Assembly: GCF_040199715.1 (NCBI RefSeq)
Contig: NZ_JBEFNA010000003.1
Coordinates: 1-64,000 of the forward strand
Origin: Fusobacterium sp. SYSU M8D902
Lineage (GTDB): Bacteria > Fusobacteriota > Fusobacteriia > Fusobacteriales > Fusobacteriaceae
DNA: 64,000 nt
Direction of reading: 5' to 3'
Both the position numbers and the translations under genes were made by a program. The stretch's first letter is position 1. Each line of letters opens with the position of its first letter. Of the stretch, positions 55,171-64,000 are shown piece by piece. The notes under the pieces were generated by a model. That model saw only the letters and a list, made by a program, of their open reading frames with translations. It was not told the origin of the DNA and made no database searches.

Positions 55171-56058
55171 ATGTTATTAAAAGAGTATCTTGAAACAGGA
55201 AAAAAATTAGTAGAATCAGGAATAGACAAATATTTAAGTGAGTTGAGCTATCCAGAGGTCATAGCTGAAGGGATGAAATATGCTGTTTTAAATGGTGGAA
55301 AAAGATTGAGACCAATCTTACATTTTATGACATTAGAGATATTAGGTTGTAAAAAAGAGATGGGACTAGCAACAGCGTCAGCTATTGAGATGATACACTC
55401 ATACTCTTTAGTTCATGATGATCTACCAGCTTTAGATAATGATGATTACAGAAGAGGAAAATTAACAACTCATAAGAAATTTGGAGAGGCTCAAGGAATT
55501 TTAATAGGAGATGCTCTATTAACTCATGCTTTCTATGTACTTACTGAGAAGAACTCAGAGCTTTCACCTGAAAAAATAGTTGAGATAGTGAAATTAACAT
55601 CTAGTTATGCTGGAATAAATGGTATGATAGGTGGACAGATGGTAGATATAGAGAGTGAAGGGAAAAAGATTTCATTGGAAACTTTGAAGTATATGCACGC
55701 TAATAAAACAGGAAAATTATTGAGACTTCCTGTTGAGACAGCTTGTGTTATAGCTGGAGCTACCAAAGAGGATAGAGATGTACTTTTAAAATACTCTGAG
55801 TTAGTCGGATTGGCTTTTCAAATAAAAGATGATATTCTAGATATAGAGGGAGATTTTGAAAGTATAGGAAAACCAGTAGGAAGTGACCTTGAACATGATA
55901 AATCAACATATCCTTCTATCTTAGGAATGGAGAAAAGTAAAGAGTTACTTAAAGAGACAATAGAGAGTGCAAAAACTATTATAGTAGATAGATTTGGAGC
56001 AGAAAAGGGAAGAGTTCTCTTGGAATTAGCTGAATATATTGGGGATAGAAATAAATAG
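55171..56058 (+). CDS. ispA: Farnesyl/geranyl diphosphate synthase
   Basis: A 295-residue short-chain polyprenyl synthase. Both Asp-rich motifs are present: DDLPALDNDD (first, with the four-residue insertion of bacterial enzymes) and KDDILDIEGD (second). It condenses IPP with DMAPP/GPP and feeds the undecaprenyl and quinone pathways. The ATG at 55171 follows GAGGAGG; an in-frame TTG five codons earlier overlaps it. It starts 1 nt after xseB. Confidence 0.94.
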   Translation: MLLKEYLETGKKLVESGIDKYLSELSYPEVIAEGMKYAVLNGGKRLRPILHFMTLEILGCKKEMGLATASAIEMIHSYSLVHDDLPALDNDDYRRGKLTTHKKFGEAQGILIGDALLTHAFYVLTEKNSELSPEKIVEIVKLTSSYAGINGMIGGQMVDIESEGKKISLETLKYMHANKTGKLLRLPVETACVIAGATKEDRDVLLKYSELVGLAFQIKDDILDIEGDFESIGKPVGSDLEHDKSTYPSILGMEKSKELLKETIESAKTIIVDRFGAEKGRVLLELAEYIGDRNK

Positions 56059-56091
56059 AAGAGTATATTATTATAACTATGGAGGATATTT

Positions 56092-56991
56092 ATGGATATT
56101 CAACAATATACAGTTAAAAATTTTTTTAGTGAAGTATTGGAAAAACTTACTAATAAAACTTATTTAGTGGATCTTACTGTAGGGTGGATATTTTTTATAA
56201 TTAAAGTTATTGCTTGTGTAGTTATCTACTACATTGCACTTAGATTTATAAGAAAATTATTACCTATATTAGATAGGGCAACCTCTAAAGAGAATGTAAA
56301 TAAATCTCTTGGAAGTTTTTTAAGATCGATTTTTAATGTGGGAATGCACGCACTTCTTATAACTATTTGTTTACTTGTTCTAGGTGTAAAAGAGAGTAGT
56401 CTGTTTGCATTTTTTGGTACACTGGGAATTGGAGTTGGTTTAGCTTTAAAAGATAATCTATCAAATCTTGCAGGTGGAATTATCATACTTATTTTTAAGT
56501 CTTATTGTGTTGGTGATGAGGTAAAAATTGCAGGAGAAGTAGGTTATATACATGAGATTGATGTATTTTTTACATCTATTCGTACTCATAATGGAGATAT
56601 TGTGATGGTTCCTAATGGAATGGTAGTCTCAAATAAACTTATTAACTATAATAAGACACCTACTAGAAGACTTAAATTAATAATTGGAGTGGACTATAAT
56701 TGTAATCTAGATGTTGCTAGAAAGGCTCTTGAGGATATTTTAAATAAAAATCAATATGTTTTAAAAGAACCAAAACCTTATACCCATGTGGATAGCTACG
56801 GAGATAGTTCAATTAATATTGCACTTAAGGGCTGGATTCCTAATGAGCATTATTGGAAAGTGTATAAAGAAACTTTGAATGAAATTAAACCTGCACTTGA
56901 TGCAGTAAATATAAGTATTCCGTTTCCTCAAATGGATGTTCACCTCAATGGAGTTTTACTCGAACAGAGAGAGGATAAACAGAGTCAATAA
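56092..56991 (+). CDS. Small-conductance mechanosensitive channel, MscS family (copy 2)
   Basis: A 299-residue MscS-type channel with three membrane segments, the pore helix (GTLGIGVGLALKDNLSNLAGG) and the beta domain motif GDIVMVPNGMVVSNKLINY. It is longer at the N-terminus than the paralogue at 19987 and clearly diverged from it. GGAGG precedes the ATG. It ends the prfA-to-mscS gene run. Confidence 0.92.
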   Translation: MDIQQYTVKNFFSEVLEKLTNKTYLVDLTVGWIFFIIKVIACVVIYYIALRFIRKLLPILDRATSKENVNKSLGSFLRSIFNVGMHALLITICLLVLGVKESSLFAFFGTLGIGVGLALKDNLSNLAGGIIILIFKSYCVGDEVKIAGEVGYIHEIDVFFTSIRTHNGDIVMVPNGMVVSNKLINYNKTPTRRLKLIIGVDYNCNLDVARKALEDILNKNQYVLKEPKPYTHVDSYGDSSINIALKGWIPNEHYWKVYKETLNEIKPALDAVNISIPFPQMDVHLNGVLLEQREDKQSQ

Positions 56992-57024
56992 TTTGTTCTC
57001 TATTGAGAGTCGTATATGTATTGT

Positions 57025-57064
57025 AAAAAAGGAGTCATCAACTATTTTGTTGGGACTCCTTTTA
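57025..57064. terminator. Bidirectional terminator between mscS and dhaM
   Basis: AAAAAAGGAGTC (57025-57036) pairs with GACTCCTTTT (57054-57063), enclosing a smaller CAAC/GTTG stem. It sits between convergent genes. Confidence 0.88.
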
Positions 57065-57073
57065 ATATAAGAT

Positions 57074-57469
57074 TTATATTTTACTAAATGTTTTAAGTTC
57101 TTGAAGCTCTTCTAGTATAGCTTCAAGAGATGTTTTTCCATCATTTATAGCCATTGCTGCTAGAGTTCCTTCCACAAGTGATGTATCTGCAATTTTAATC
57201 TTATCTTTATTGTATGAATCATCTAAAAACTCAATAGCCATTTCACTATTTAGAATAGAGCTACCAAGATCTCCAATGATAAGTACTCCATCAGGTGAGT
57301 AAACACTTTCAATAGCTTTTTTGATAATCATAGGATCAGATCCCAAATGATCACCTTCAGTTCCACTTCCATTTACAACTGGAAAATCATATCTTTTCAT
57401 CTCGTTACAGAGATTAATAACTTCATCAGCTAACTTTTTACTATGTGAAACAATAACAAAACCTACCAT
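57074..57469 (-). CDS. dhaM: Dihydroxyacetone kinase phosphotransfer subunit DhaM (EIIA-like)
   Basis: A 131-residue protein equal to the mannose-type EIIA-like domain of DhaM. The phosphorylatable histidine is in IVSHSKKLADE (His9). It passes phosphate from HPr to DhaL-bound ADP. It lacks the HPr and EI-like domains of E. coli DhaM, as is usual outside enterobacteria. It lies 9 nt after dhaL. Confidence 0.93.
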   Translation of the reverse strand: MVGFVIVSHSKKLADEVINLCNEMKRYDFPVVNGSGTEGDHLGSDPMIIKKAIESVYSPDGVLIIGDLGSSILNSEMAIEFLDDSYNKDKIKIADTSLVEGTLAAMAINDGKTSLEAILEELQELKTFSKI

Positions 57470-57478
57470 TTAAACCTC

Positions 57479-58087
57479 CTAAAGTGACTCTGCAATAGTT
57501 TTTATAATAAGATATGAAGATGTAGCTCCAGCATCAATATGTCCAATACTTCTCTCTCCTAAATAAGTAGCTCTTCCTTTAGTAGCTAACATATCTTTTG
57601 TAGACTCCATACCAGCTTTGGCAGATTTTTCTGCAACTTCAAAAGCAACTTTTAGATCTTTACCAGATTCAATCTCACTCTTAAAAGCTTCATAAGCAGG
57701 GATTAAAGTATCTAGCATAGTTTTTTCACCCTTTGTAGATTTACCACGACTCTCTATCCCTAAGATCATATCGTTCCAAGTGTTGACAACATCTTCAGGA
57801 AGTACCTCGTCTTTTCCTTTCAAAGCAGCAGCTCCCTTCATAAGAGCAGTAGCATATAGGGCACCAGATGCTCCACCTACATTGGACATCAATAGCATTG
57901 CACACTTGTTAAGGACTTCAAAAGGTTTTAGTCCTTCCATTTTTGGAATCTCTTCTTTAACTTTTTCAGCTCCTCTAGATAGATTTACTCCGTGGTCACC
58001 ATCACCTATAACTCTGTCTAATTCAGTTAAGTTATCTCTATTTTCAATAATAATTTCACAAACTTTATTTAAAATATCTAGTCTCAT
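57479..58087 (-). CDS. dhaL: Dihydroxyacetone kinase ADP-binding subunit DhaL
   Basis: A 202-residue helical-barrel subunit that holds ADP/ATP as a cofactor. The nucleotide and Mg motif GDGDHGVNLSRG and the SNVGGASGALY segment are conserved. It lies between dhaK and dhaM with spacers of about 10 nt. Confidence 0.95.
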   Translation of the reverse strand: MRLDILNKVCEIIIENRDNLTELDRVIGDGDHGVNLSRGAEKVKEEIPKMEGLKPFEVLNKCAMLLMSNVGGASGALYATALMKGAAALKGKDEVLPEDVVNTWNDMILGIESRGKSTKGEKTMLDTLIPAYEAFKSEIESGKDLKVAFEVAEKSAKAGMESTKDMLATKGRATYLGERSIGHIDAGATSSYLIIKTIAESL

Positions 58088-58098
58088 ATAATCAGCTC

Positions 58099-59091
58099 CT
58101 AAACTTTTTTGAATGCTGGTGTATCAGCTTTTGCCATAAGAAGTTCTTTTATCTCATCATCTAATTTTAGAATTGTGATAGAGAATCCACCCATATCTAG
58201 AGAAGTCATATAGTTACCAACAATTGTATCAGCTACTCTTATATTTTTTTCTTTTAAAACATCAGCAACTCTATTATTGATAATGAATAACTCCATTAGA
58301 GTAGTTTCTCCAAGTCCATTTACCAAAACAGCAACCTCTTCACCATTTAATTTAGATTCAGTTAATATTTTTTCCAATAGATAATCAACATGAGTATTAG
58401 CATCTTGGAATTTTTCTCTGTGTGTTCCAGGTTCACCATGTATTCCTAATCCAATTTCAACTTCATCTTCAGCAAGTTCAAAACTTAATTTACCAGTAGT
58501 TGGAACAAAGCAAGGTTTCAATGACATACCCATAGTTTTTATATTGTTTATAACTTTATTTCCCAATACTTCTAGCTCATCAAGAGAGTATCCTTTTTCA
58601 GCTGCAGCACCTACTATTTTATGAACTAAAACAGTTCCAGCTATTCCTCTTCTACCAACTGTATAAGTACTATTTTCAACTGCAATATCATCATTAACTA
58701 TGATTCTCTTAACAGGAATATCTTCCATACCTGCCATTTCAGCAGCCATTTCAAAGTTCATAACGTCACCACTGTAGTTTTTAATTATTAATAGTACTCC
58801 AGCACCACAATTTACAGCTTTGATAGCTTCATAGACTTTATCAGCACTAGGAGATGTAAATACTTCACCAGCTACAGCACCATCTAGCATACCATAGCCA
58901 ACAAAACCAGCATGAGAAGGCTCGTGACCACTTCCACCACCACTGATCAAAGCAACCTTATTATTTTTTTTCTCTTTTCTGACAATGATAGGCATATCAT
59001 TAACTGTTTCAAGAGAGTTAGGATAAGCTTTTACCATTCCAGCTACCATTTCGTTTACTATGTTTTCAGGTTTGTTAATCATTTTTTTCAT
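58099..59091 (-). CDS. dhaK: Dihydroxyacetone kinase substrate-binding subunit DhaK
   Basis: A 330-residue subunit that binds dihydroxyacetone covalently through a histidine in GIHGEPGTHREK. The GGGSGHEPSHAGFVG motif is typical. With DhaL and DhaM it forms a PEP:PTS-dependent kinase giving dihydroxyacetone phosphate. GGAGG lies 7 nt before the ATG. The operon order is dhaK-dhaL-dhaM. No glycerol dehydrogenase or dha regulator is next to it. Confidence 0.96.
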   Translation of the reverse strand: MKKMINKPENIVNEMVAGMVKAYPNSLETVNDMPIIVRKEKKNNKVALISGGGSGHEPSHAGFVGYGMLDGAVAGEVFTSPSADKVYEAIKAVNCGAGVLLIIKNYSGDVMNFEMAAEMAGMEDIPVKRIIVNDDIAVENSTYTVGRRGIAGTVLVHKIVGAAAEKGYSLDELEVLGNKVINNIKTMGMSLKPCFVPTTGKLSFELAEDEVEIGLGIHGEPGTHREKFQDANTHVDYLLEKILTESKLNGEEVAVLVNGLGETTLMELFIINNRVADVLKEKNIRVADTIVGNYMTSLDMGGFSITILKLDDEIKELLMAKADTPAFKKV

Positions 59092-59225
59092 AAAATAACC
59101 TCCAAAAATTTTTATAAAAAAAGACTCAAAAAAATCTCCTTAAGAGATTTAATCTAAGCCTTTCTCCAAAATCACCCCAGCATATTCCTTTATCTCATTG
59201 TAAGATATTTAAGTATATTTGTCAA
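59092..59225 (-). promoter_or_regulatory. Promoter and hairpin leader of the dhaKLM operon
   Basis: On the minus strand TTGACA (59225-59220) and TACAAT (59202-59197) with a 17-nt spacer give a transcript start near 59190 and a leader of about 100 nt. Within the leader AAATCTC (59150-59144) pairs with GAGATTT (59138-59132) around a 5-nt loop and runs into a T-rich stretch, a terminator-like structure about 40 nt before dhaK. This suggests transcription attenuation or antitermination. No known riboswitch core was recognised. Confidence 0.55.
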
Positions 59226-59371
59226 ATAAAAATAATAAATGAGTTATATGTATACATGTAAAAATAAAGAAATAAATTCCAAAATAAAAAGAGAGTAAAA
59301 AAAGTAGAAATAATTTAAAATCTATGGTACAATATAAAGTCGAATAAATTTTAAAAAAAGGAGAAGCGAGA

Positions 59372-60874
59372 ATGAAAATAGGATTTGATCACAATAAATA
59401 CCTTGAAGAACAATCAAAGTATATTTTAGAGAGAGTTAATAATTATGATAAGCTTTACCTTGAATTTGGTGGAAAACTTATGTTTGATTTACATGCTAAA
59501 AGAGTTTTACCTGGATTTGATGAAAATGCTAAAATAAAAGTATTACATAAGTTAAAAGATAAACTTGAAGTAGTAATCTGTGTATATGCTGGAGACATAG
59601 AGAGAAATAAGATAAGAGGAGATTTTGGAATCACTTATGATATGGAAGTTTTTAGATTGATAGATGATCTAAGAGAGCATGAACTTCAAGTAAATAGCGT
59701 TGTTATAACAAGATATAATGATCAGCCTGCAACTACTTTATTTATTAACAAATTAGAGCGTAGAGGAATAAAAGTATATAAACATAGAGCAACTAAGGGA
59801 TATCCAACAGATGTTGATACAATTGTTAGTGATGAAGGATATGGACAAAATCCATACATTGAAACAACTAAGCCAATAGTAGTTGTTACAGCTCCAGGAC
59901 CTGGAAGTGGAAAATTAGCAACTTGTTTAAGTCAGTTATACCATGACTACAGAAGAGGGAATGCAGCAGGATATTCAAAATTTGAGACTTTCCCTGTATG
60001 GAATGTACCGTTGAAACACCCGTTAAATATAGCTTATGAAGCAGCAACTGTAGATTTACAAGATGTAAATATGATAGATCCTTTCCATTTAGAAGCTTAT
60101 GGAGAGACAGCTGTAAACTATAACCGTGATGTAGAAGCTTTTCCACTATTAAAAAGAATTATAGAAAAGATAACAGGAAAGGAATCAATCTATAAATCTC
60201 CAACAGATATGGGAGTTAATAGAGTTGGATTTGGAATAATTGATGATGAGGTTGTTAAAGAAGCATCTAAACAAGAGATAATCAGAAGATATTTCAAAAC
60301 TGGTTGTGAATATAAAAAAGGTTATGTAGATTATGATACATTCAAAAGAACACGTACAATAATGGATGCTCTAAATTTAAAAGAAGAGGATAGAAAAGTC
60401 GTAGAAGTAGCTAGAAAGAAATTAGAAGATATTAGATCTAAGCAAACAGAGCCTGCTTCAGCAATAGCTTTTGAATTACCAGATGGTCAGATGATAACAG
60501 GAAAGGCATCTCCACTAATGGATGCTCCATCAGCAGCTATCTTAAATGCTGTAAAATATTTTGCTGGAATAAATGATGAGATATTATTAATATCACCAGT
60601 AGTATTAGAACCAATTTTAAATTTAAAAGATAAAACTCTTCAAAGCAAGAATATAACTTTAAACTGTGAAGAGATTCTAATGGCATTGAGTATCTGTGCA
60701 GCAACAAATCCAATGGCACAAGTAGCTGTGGATAAATTGAGTATGCTAAAAGGAACACAGGCACACTGCACAAATATCGTAGGAAAAAATAATGAGCAAA
60801 CTTTAAGAAAATTAGGTATTGATCTAACTTGTGATCAAGTATTCCCTACAGAAAATCTATACTATAATGACTAG
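59372..60874 (+). CDS. DUF1846 family protein
   Basis: A 500-residue protein of the DUF1846 family, recognised by its uniform length and the segments [32 protein letters not shown] and [12 protein letters not shown]. The GPGSGK stretch looks like a nucleotide-binding loop. Structures exist for the family but the reaction is not known to me. It is a single gene, divergent from dhaKLM, with AAAGGAG before the ATG and a terminator after it. Confidence 0.9.
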   Translation: MKIGFDHNKYLEEQSKYILERVNNYDKLYLEFGGKLMFDLHAKRVLPGFDENAKIKVLHKLKDKLEVVICVYAGDIERNKIRGDFGITYDMEVFRLIDDLREHELQVNSVVITRYNDQPATTLFINKLERRGIKVYKHRATKGYPTDVDTIVSDEGYGQNPYIETTKPIVVVTAPGPGSGKLATCLSQLYHDYRRGNAAGYSKFETFPVWNVPLKHPLNIAYEAATVDLQDVNMIDPFHLEAYGETAVNYNRDVEAFPLLKRIIEKITGKESIYKSPTDMGVNRVGFGIIDDEVVKEASKQEIIRRYFKTGCEYKKGYVDYDTFKRTRTIMDALNLKEEDRKVVEVARKKLEDIRSKQTEPASAIAFELPDGQMITGKASPLMDAPSAAILNAVKYFAGINDEILLISPVVLEPILNLKDKTLQSKNITLNCEEILMALSICAATNPMAQVAVDKLSMLKGTQAHCTNIVGKNNEQTLRKLGIDLTCDQVFPTENLYYND

Positions 60875-60881
60875 AAATATT

Positions 60882-60920
60882 GGAAATATGAGGAAATTTA
60901 TCCTCTATTTCCTTTTTTTA
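60882..60920 (+). terminator. Terminator after the DUF1846 gene
   Basis: GGAAAT...GAGGA (60882-60894) pairs with TCCTC...ATTTCC (60901-60912), followed by T7. Confidence 0.85.
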
Positions 60921-60978
60921 TGGTTAAAAGTAGAAAAAAATGCTATAATCTGAATAGAAATCAATTGGAGGTAGAATT

Positions 60979-62016
60979 TTGAAAATATTAGTAATCAGAT
61001 TTAAACAGATTGGGGATTCTGTCTTAGCAGCACCTATTTGTAATACTTTAAAGAATACATTTCCAGATGCTCAAATTGATTATGTTATCTATGAGCATAT
61101 AGGCCCACTTTTTGAAAATCATAAATATATAGATAATGTAATAACAATTACAAAGGATGAACAGAAAAATATATTTAAATATATAAAAAAAGTATGGCAA
61201 GTAACAAGAAATAATTATGATATAATTATTGATATTATGTCTACACCTAAAAGTGAACTATTTACACTTCTATCACCTAAGTGTAAGTATAAGATAGGAA
61301 GATATAAAAAAAATAGAGGTTATACATATACTCATAAGATATTAGAACCAGTAGGAGCAAAGAACAAGATTGATAAGTTTTTAAAAATGTTGAAGCCTTT
61401 GGAAAAAGAGTATGATATAAAATATACTGAAGATTTTTCTATTGAAGTTACAGATCAAGAGAAGGAGTATATGAAAAAGAAAATGATAGATGCAGGGATT
61501 GATTTTCAAAAACCTGTATTAGCATTTGCTATAAATGCAAGAGTTCCTTCAAAAGTCTTCAATATAGAGAAGATGTTAGAGGTTACAAAGGAGATAATCA
61601 AAGAGTTTGAACCTCAGATAATATTCTACTACTCTCCAACTGAAAAGGAGTTTGCACTAGAAGCTCATAAAAAATTGGGAAATGATAAGCATATTTTTAC
61701 AAATATAGAAACAAAAAGTATTAGAGAATTAGCAATGTTACTAAAAAATTGTGATATGTTCTTTGGAAATGAAGGTGGACCAAGACATATAGCACATGCA
61801 GTAGGAATACCTACATTGGTAGTTTGTAGACCAAATCTAGATGTAAAAGAATGGTTGATAGCTGGAGATAAAAACGAGCATATAGGACCGTTAGATATAG
61901 ACCCTAATGCTTATTCATTAGAGGCAAGTGAACAGGAAAAGATGATGACTGTTGATTTAATTGTAGATAAATTTAGAAATTTCTACAATAAGAATGTAAA
62001 AAATAGTAGAATCTAA
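60979..62016 (+). CDS. Glycosyltransferase family 9 (heptosyltransferase-like)
   Basis: A 345-residue GT-B enzyme. The N-terminal KILVIRFKQIGDSVLAAPI and the C-terminal donor-site motif GNEGGPRHIAHAVGIPTLVV are those of ADP-heptose:LPS heptosyltransferases. It probably adds a heptose to the LPS core; the exact acceptor is unknown. It starts with TTG after GGAGG. An extended TGcTATAAT -10 lies at 60941-60949. It fits with kdsA and kdsD elsewhere in the window. Confidence 0.87.
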   Translation: MKILVIRFKQIGDSVLAAPICNTLKNTFPDAQIDYVIYEHIGPLFENHKYIDNVITITKDEQKNIFKYIKKVWQVTRNNYDIIIDIMSTPKSELFTLLSPKCKYKIGRYKKNRGYTYTHKILEPVGAKNKIDKFLKMLKPLEKEYDIKYTEDFSIEVTDQEKEYMKKKMIDAGIDFQKPVLAFAINARVPSKVFNIEKMLEVTKEIIKEFEPQIIFYYSPTEKEFALEAHKKLGNDKHIFTNIETKSIRELAMLLKNCDMFFGNEGGPRHIAHAVGIPTLVVCRPNLDVKEWLIAGDKNEHIGPLDIDPNAYSLEASEQEKMMTVDLIVDKFRNFYNKNVKNSRI

Positions 62017-62042
62017 GAAAAAAATTAAGATTTATATAAAAT

Positions 62043-62080
62043 AAAAAGAGTGTTACAAATTTTTGTTGTAGCACTCTTTT
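62043..62080. terminator. Bidirectional terminator between the heptosyltransferase-like gene and murI
   Basis: AAAAGAGTG with TACAA pairs with TTGTA and CACTCTTTT around a short T-rich loop, between convergent genes. Confidence 0.88.
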
Positions 62081-62092
62081 CAATAGGTTAAT

Positions 62093-62884
62093 CTATTTTT
62101 CAACAGAGTAGATATTTTTAATGGAGAAACCTAAAAATTTTTCAGCTATACTTCTAAAAGAATCTATATTTCCAGAGATAAAGAAATCTAATGAACCTTT
62201 TTTTCTAGAGGAGTTAAGTAGCTCCTTTTTCTTTAAAAGCTCTTTTAAATCCATAGCTGTTTCTTTTGCTGGATCAATGATTGTTCCAGAGAAAAATTTT
62301 CTAATATCATTTTCAATGATAGGATAGTGTGTACAGCCCAAAATTAAAGTATCTGCAGATTTAGATAGTTTAGAGAGATGTTTTTTTAAAACCTCTTCAC
62401 GATTAGGGTATAGCTCCCAACCATTTTCAATCATTGGACATAATTCAGGACAGCCCTCTTGGAATATAGAGAGACTACTTGAAAATTTATCTAACTCTTT
62501 GATATAACAATGAGATGATACAGTGAAAGGAGTGGCTAGAACATTAATTTTTTTGTTCTTTGTAACCTTTACAGCCCCCTTAGCACCTGGAGTTATAACT
62601 CCAATAATAGGGATAGAATACTCCTCAGTAAGTTTATCCAAAGCAGCAGCAGTGGCTGTATTACAAGCTATTACTACAGCTTTACATCTATTCTTAACAA
62701 AGAAATCCAATATTTTAGAACAGAGGTTTTGTATCTCTTCAATCGATTTTTCTCCATAGGGAGCATTACCACTATCACCATAATATATAATGTTCTCTTG
62801 GGGAAGGAGTAGAAGTATCTCTTTTAAAATCGTAGTTCCACCAACTCCAGAATCGAAAACACCAATACTTAAATTTTGAAACAT
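62093..62884 (-). CDS. murI: Glutamate racemase
   Basis: A 263-residue cofactor-independent racemase making D-glutamate for peptidoglycan. The catalytic cysteines are in ACNTATA and LGCTHYPI, and GVFDSGVGGTT is at the N-terminus. It lies 24 nt downstream of gltS on the same strand, so uptake of glutamate and its conversion to the D form may be cotranscribed. Confidence 0.96.
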   Translation of the reverse strand: MFQNLSIGVFDSGVGGTTILKEILLLLPQENIIYYGDSGNAPYGEKSIEEIQNLCSKILDFFVKNRCKAVVIACNTATAAALDKLTEEYSIPIIGVITPGAKGAVKVTKNKKINVLATPFTVSSHCYIKELDKFSSSLSIFQEGCPELCPMIENGWELYPNREEVLKKHLSKLSKSADTLILGCTHYPIIENDIRKFFSGTIIDPAKETAMDLKELLKKKELLNSSRKKGSLDFFISGNIDSFRSIAEKFLGFSIKNIYSVEK

Positions 62885-62908
62885 TTTGATGCCCCCCTTA
62901 AATGTAGT

Positions 62909-64000
62909 TTATTTAAAAATATTCATAAAAAATGTAATTATTGTTGCATTTGTAAAATCTATAAATAGAGCTCCTACTAATGGAAGTACAAAGAAAGCTT
63001 TAGCAGAAAATCCATTTATAGCAGTAAAAGTTTCCATATTAGCCATAGCATTAGGAGTAGCTCCAAGACCAAAACCACAATGTCCAGTTGCAATAACAGC
63101 AGCATCGTAATCTTTTCCCATCATTCTAAAAGTGATGAAATAAGCATAAAAAGCCATAATTATTGTCTGTATAGTTAAAATGACTAGTAGTGGAATTCCT
63201 AAAGATACTAATTCCCATAACTTCATTGACATCAATGCCATTGCTAAAAACAGAGATAGAGAGACATTCCCTATTATAGCCATCTCACTCATAGGAAGTT
63301 TTTTCTTTTTAAAATCAGCTATATTTCTGATAATTGCAGCAATAATCATAGGACCAATATATGGTGGAAGAATAAGTCCATATTTTGCAACTAAAACAGG
63401 AATAAAGGAACCTATACCCATAGAGACAGAGATAATAACAATAGAGTCAAATAGAACACTTTCAGAGATACATCTAATACTATCATCAATGAAAGAGTTA
63501 TGTTTTTCTACAACATCTTTAGGTTTAAGATTGTATTTTTGTAGAAGTCTTTTAGCAACAGGACCTCCAATTAAACAACCAGCTACTAGACCAAAGGTAG
63601 CAGAAGCAATAGCAACTGAAAAAGCACCCTCTGCACCAGCTTTTTCAAGTATAGGACCAAAAGCTCCAGAAGTTCCATGTCCACCTGTTAAGGGAACTGA
63701 ACCAGCAGCAAGTCCAATATATGGATGTAATCCAAAAAATTTAGCTAAAAATACTCCAACTAGATCTTGAATAACAACAAGTATTGTTGCTGAGATTAAA
63801 AAAAGGACAACCCCTATACCACCCTTTTTCAAGAGTTCAAAGCTAGCTGAAAATCCAATAGTTGTAAAAAATACTATCATTAAAAAATCTTTTAATGTTC
63901 CATCAAAAGAGAAACTAAAAAGATTAAAATTATGCCCAATCAACATAAAGATTGAAAAGATAGTTCCTCCAATAACAGGAGCTGGAATAAAGAATTTTTC
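62909..64000 (-). CDS. gltS: Sodium/glutamate symporter GltS (5' end outside window)
   Basis: The frame stays open to the window edge. The visible 363 residues include FFTTIGFSA, LTGGHGTSGAFGP and the repeated ATGHCGFGLGATPNA pore motif of the GltS family. About 40 N-terminal residues are missing. An internal ATG at 63946 is not the true start, since conserved sequence (FFIPAPVIGG) precedes it. It transports glutamate with Na+. murI follows 24 nt downstream. Confidence 0.93.
   Translation of the reverse strand, partial: EKFFIPAPVIGGTIFSIFMLIGHNFNLFSFSFDGTLKDFLMIVFFTTIGFSASFELLKKGGIGVVLFLISATILVVIQDLVGVFLAKFFGLHPYIGLAAGSVPLTGGHGTSGAFGPILEKAGAEGAFSVAIASATFGLVAGCLIGGPVAKRLLQKYNLKPKDVVEKHNSFIDDSIRCISESVLFDSIVIISVSMGIGSFIPVLVAKYGLILPPYIGPMIIAAIIRNIADFKKKKLPMSEMAIIGNVSLSLFLAMALMSMKLWELVSLGIPLLVILTIQTIIMAFYAYFITFRMMGKDYDAAVIATGHCGFGLGATPNAMANMETFTAINGFSAKAFFVLPLVGALFIDFTNATIITFFMNIFK

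Noticed and set aside
59092-59196. Possible glycine or other known riboswitch in the dhaK leader
   Set aside because: The GGGGTGATTTTGGAGAAAGG stretch superficially looks aptamer-like, but I cannot build the conserved helices. Only the terminator-like hairpin is kept.

Overview
The window is AT-rich bacterial chromosome that reads as a member of the genus Fusobacterium (inference from gene content and protein style; species not determined). Pointers are very low GC, strong AGGAGG-type ribosome binding sites, a HydCBA [FeFe]-hydrogenase with a clostridial-type 2[4Fe-4S] ferredoxin, two-membrane envelope genes (kdsA, kdsD, a family 9 heptosyltransferase-like enzyme) beside Gram-positive-like features (ribonuclease J, PrfA/PrmC order), and amino-acid fermentation transporters. 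I see no insertion sequence, prophage, CRISPR array or plasmid backbone. Most of it is a densely packed core chromosome, largely on the + strand, with many overlapping genes.

Layout. 1-213: end of an rRNA operon with two tandem 5S genes. 0.3-4.8 kb: hydrogenase hydC-hydB-hydA, then a 56-residue ferredoxin with its own promoter and terminator. 4.8-6.9 kb: Smr protein, DAHP synthase, PgeF. 6.9-8.0 kb: a LexA/CI-type XRE-S24 repressor divergent from a small unknown gene. 8.1-10.2 kb: RpiR regulator, proC, three tRNA genes (Ser-UGA, Ser-GCU, Arg-ACG). 10.2-12.3 kb: LysE-type exporter, then the infC-rpmI-rplT operon with a long attenuator leader and an AUU-initiated infC. 12.3-20.8 kb: glyA, ArsC-like protein, BrnQ transporter, acyl-CoA dehydrogenase, LysR, dicarboxylate/glutamate symporter, DUF1847, MscS. 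20.9-22.4 kb: guaB.

22.5-30.7 kb: a long gene run mixing RNA modification, DNA repair and envelope synthesis (TruA-like/KH protein, HD protein, radical SAM protein, ung, Spy-like protein, murE, kdsA, kdsD). 31.2-48.8 kb: a second long run: ruvB, Rrf2 regulator, rsmE, mtaB, cell-elongation genes (LytR_C protein, MreD-like protein, PBP2), RNase J, YhbY, dxs, HD protein, tlyA, ctpA, rsmI, rbgA, nadE. 48.8-51.1 kb: a MATE exporter divergent from a MerR regulator, with a MerR-type 20-bp-spacer promoter carrying a perfect dyad. 51.1-57 kb: prfA, an unusually long prmC, queA, rsmD, xseB, ispA, a second MscS. 57-59.4 kb: dhaKLM on the minus strand with a hairpin leader. 59.4-64 kb: DUF1846 protein, heptosyltransferase-like protein, murI and a gltS cut by the window end.

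The main themes are ribosome and tRNA maintenance (RsmE, RsmI, RsmD, TlyA, MtaB, QueA, TruA-like, RbgA, PrmC), envelope building (MurE, MurI, PBP2, KdsA, KdsD, PgeF, CtpA) and anaerobic fermentation (hydrogenase, ferredoxin, glutamate uptake, dihydroxyacetone kinase). I found no clearly new multi-gene system. The strongest curiosities are the duplicated N-terminal domain of PrmC, the TruA-like protein with a KH-like tail, two candidate AUU start codons, the LexA-like switch with its unknown partner, the infC and dhaK leaders, and the textbook MerR promoter in front of the MATE exporter.
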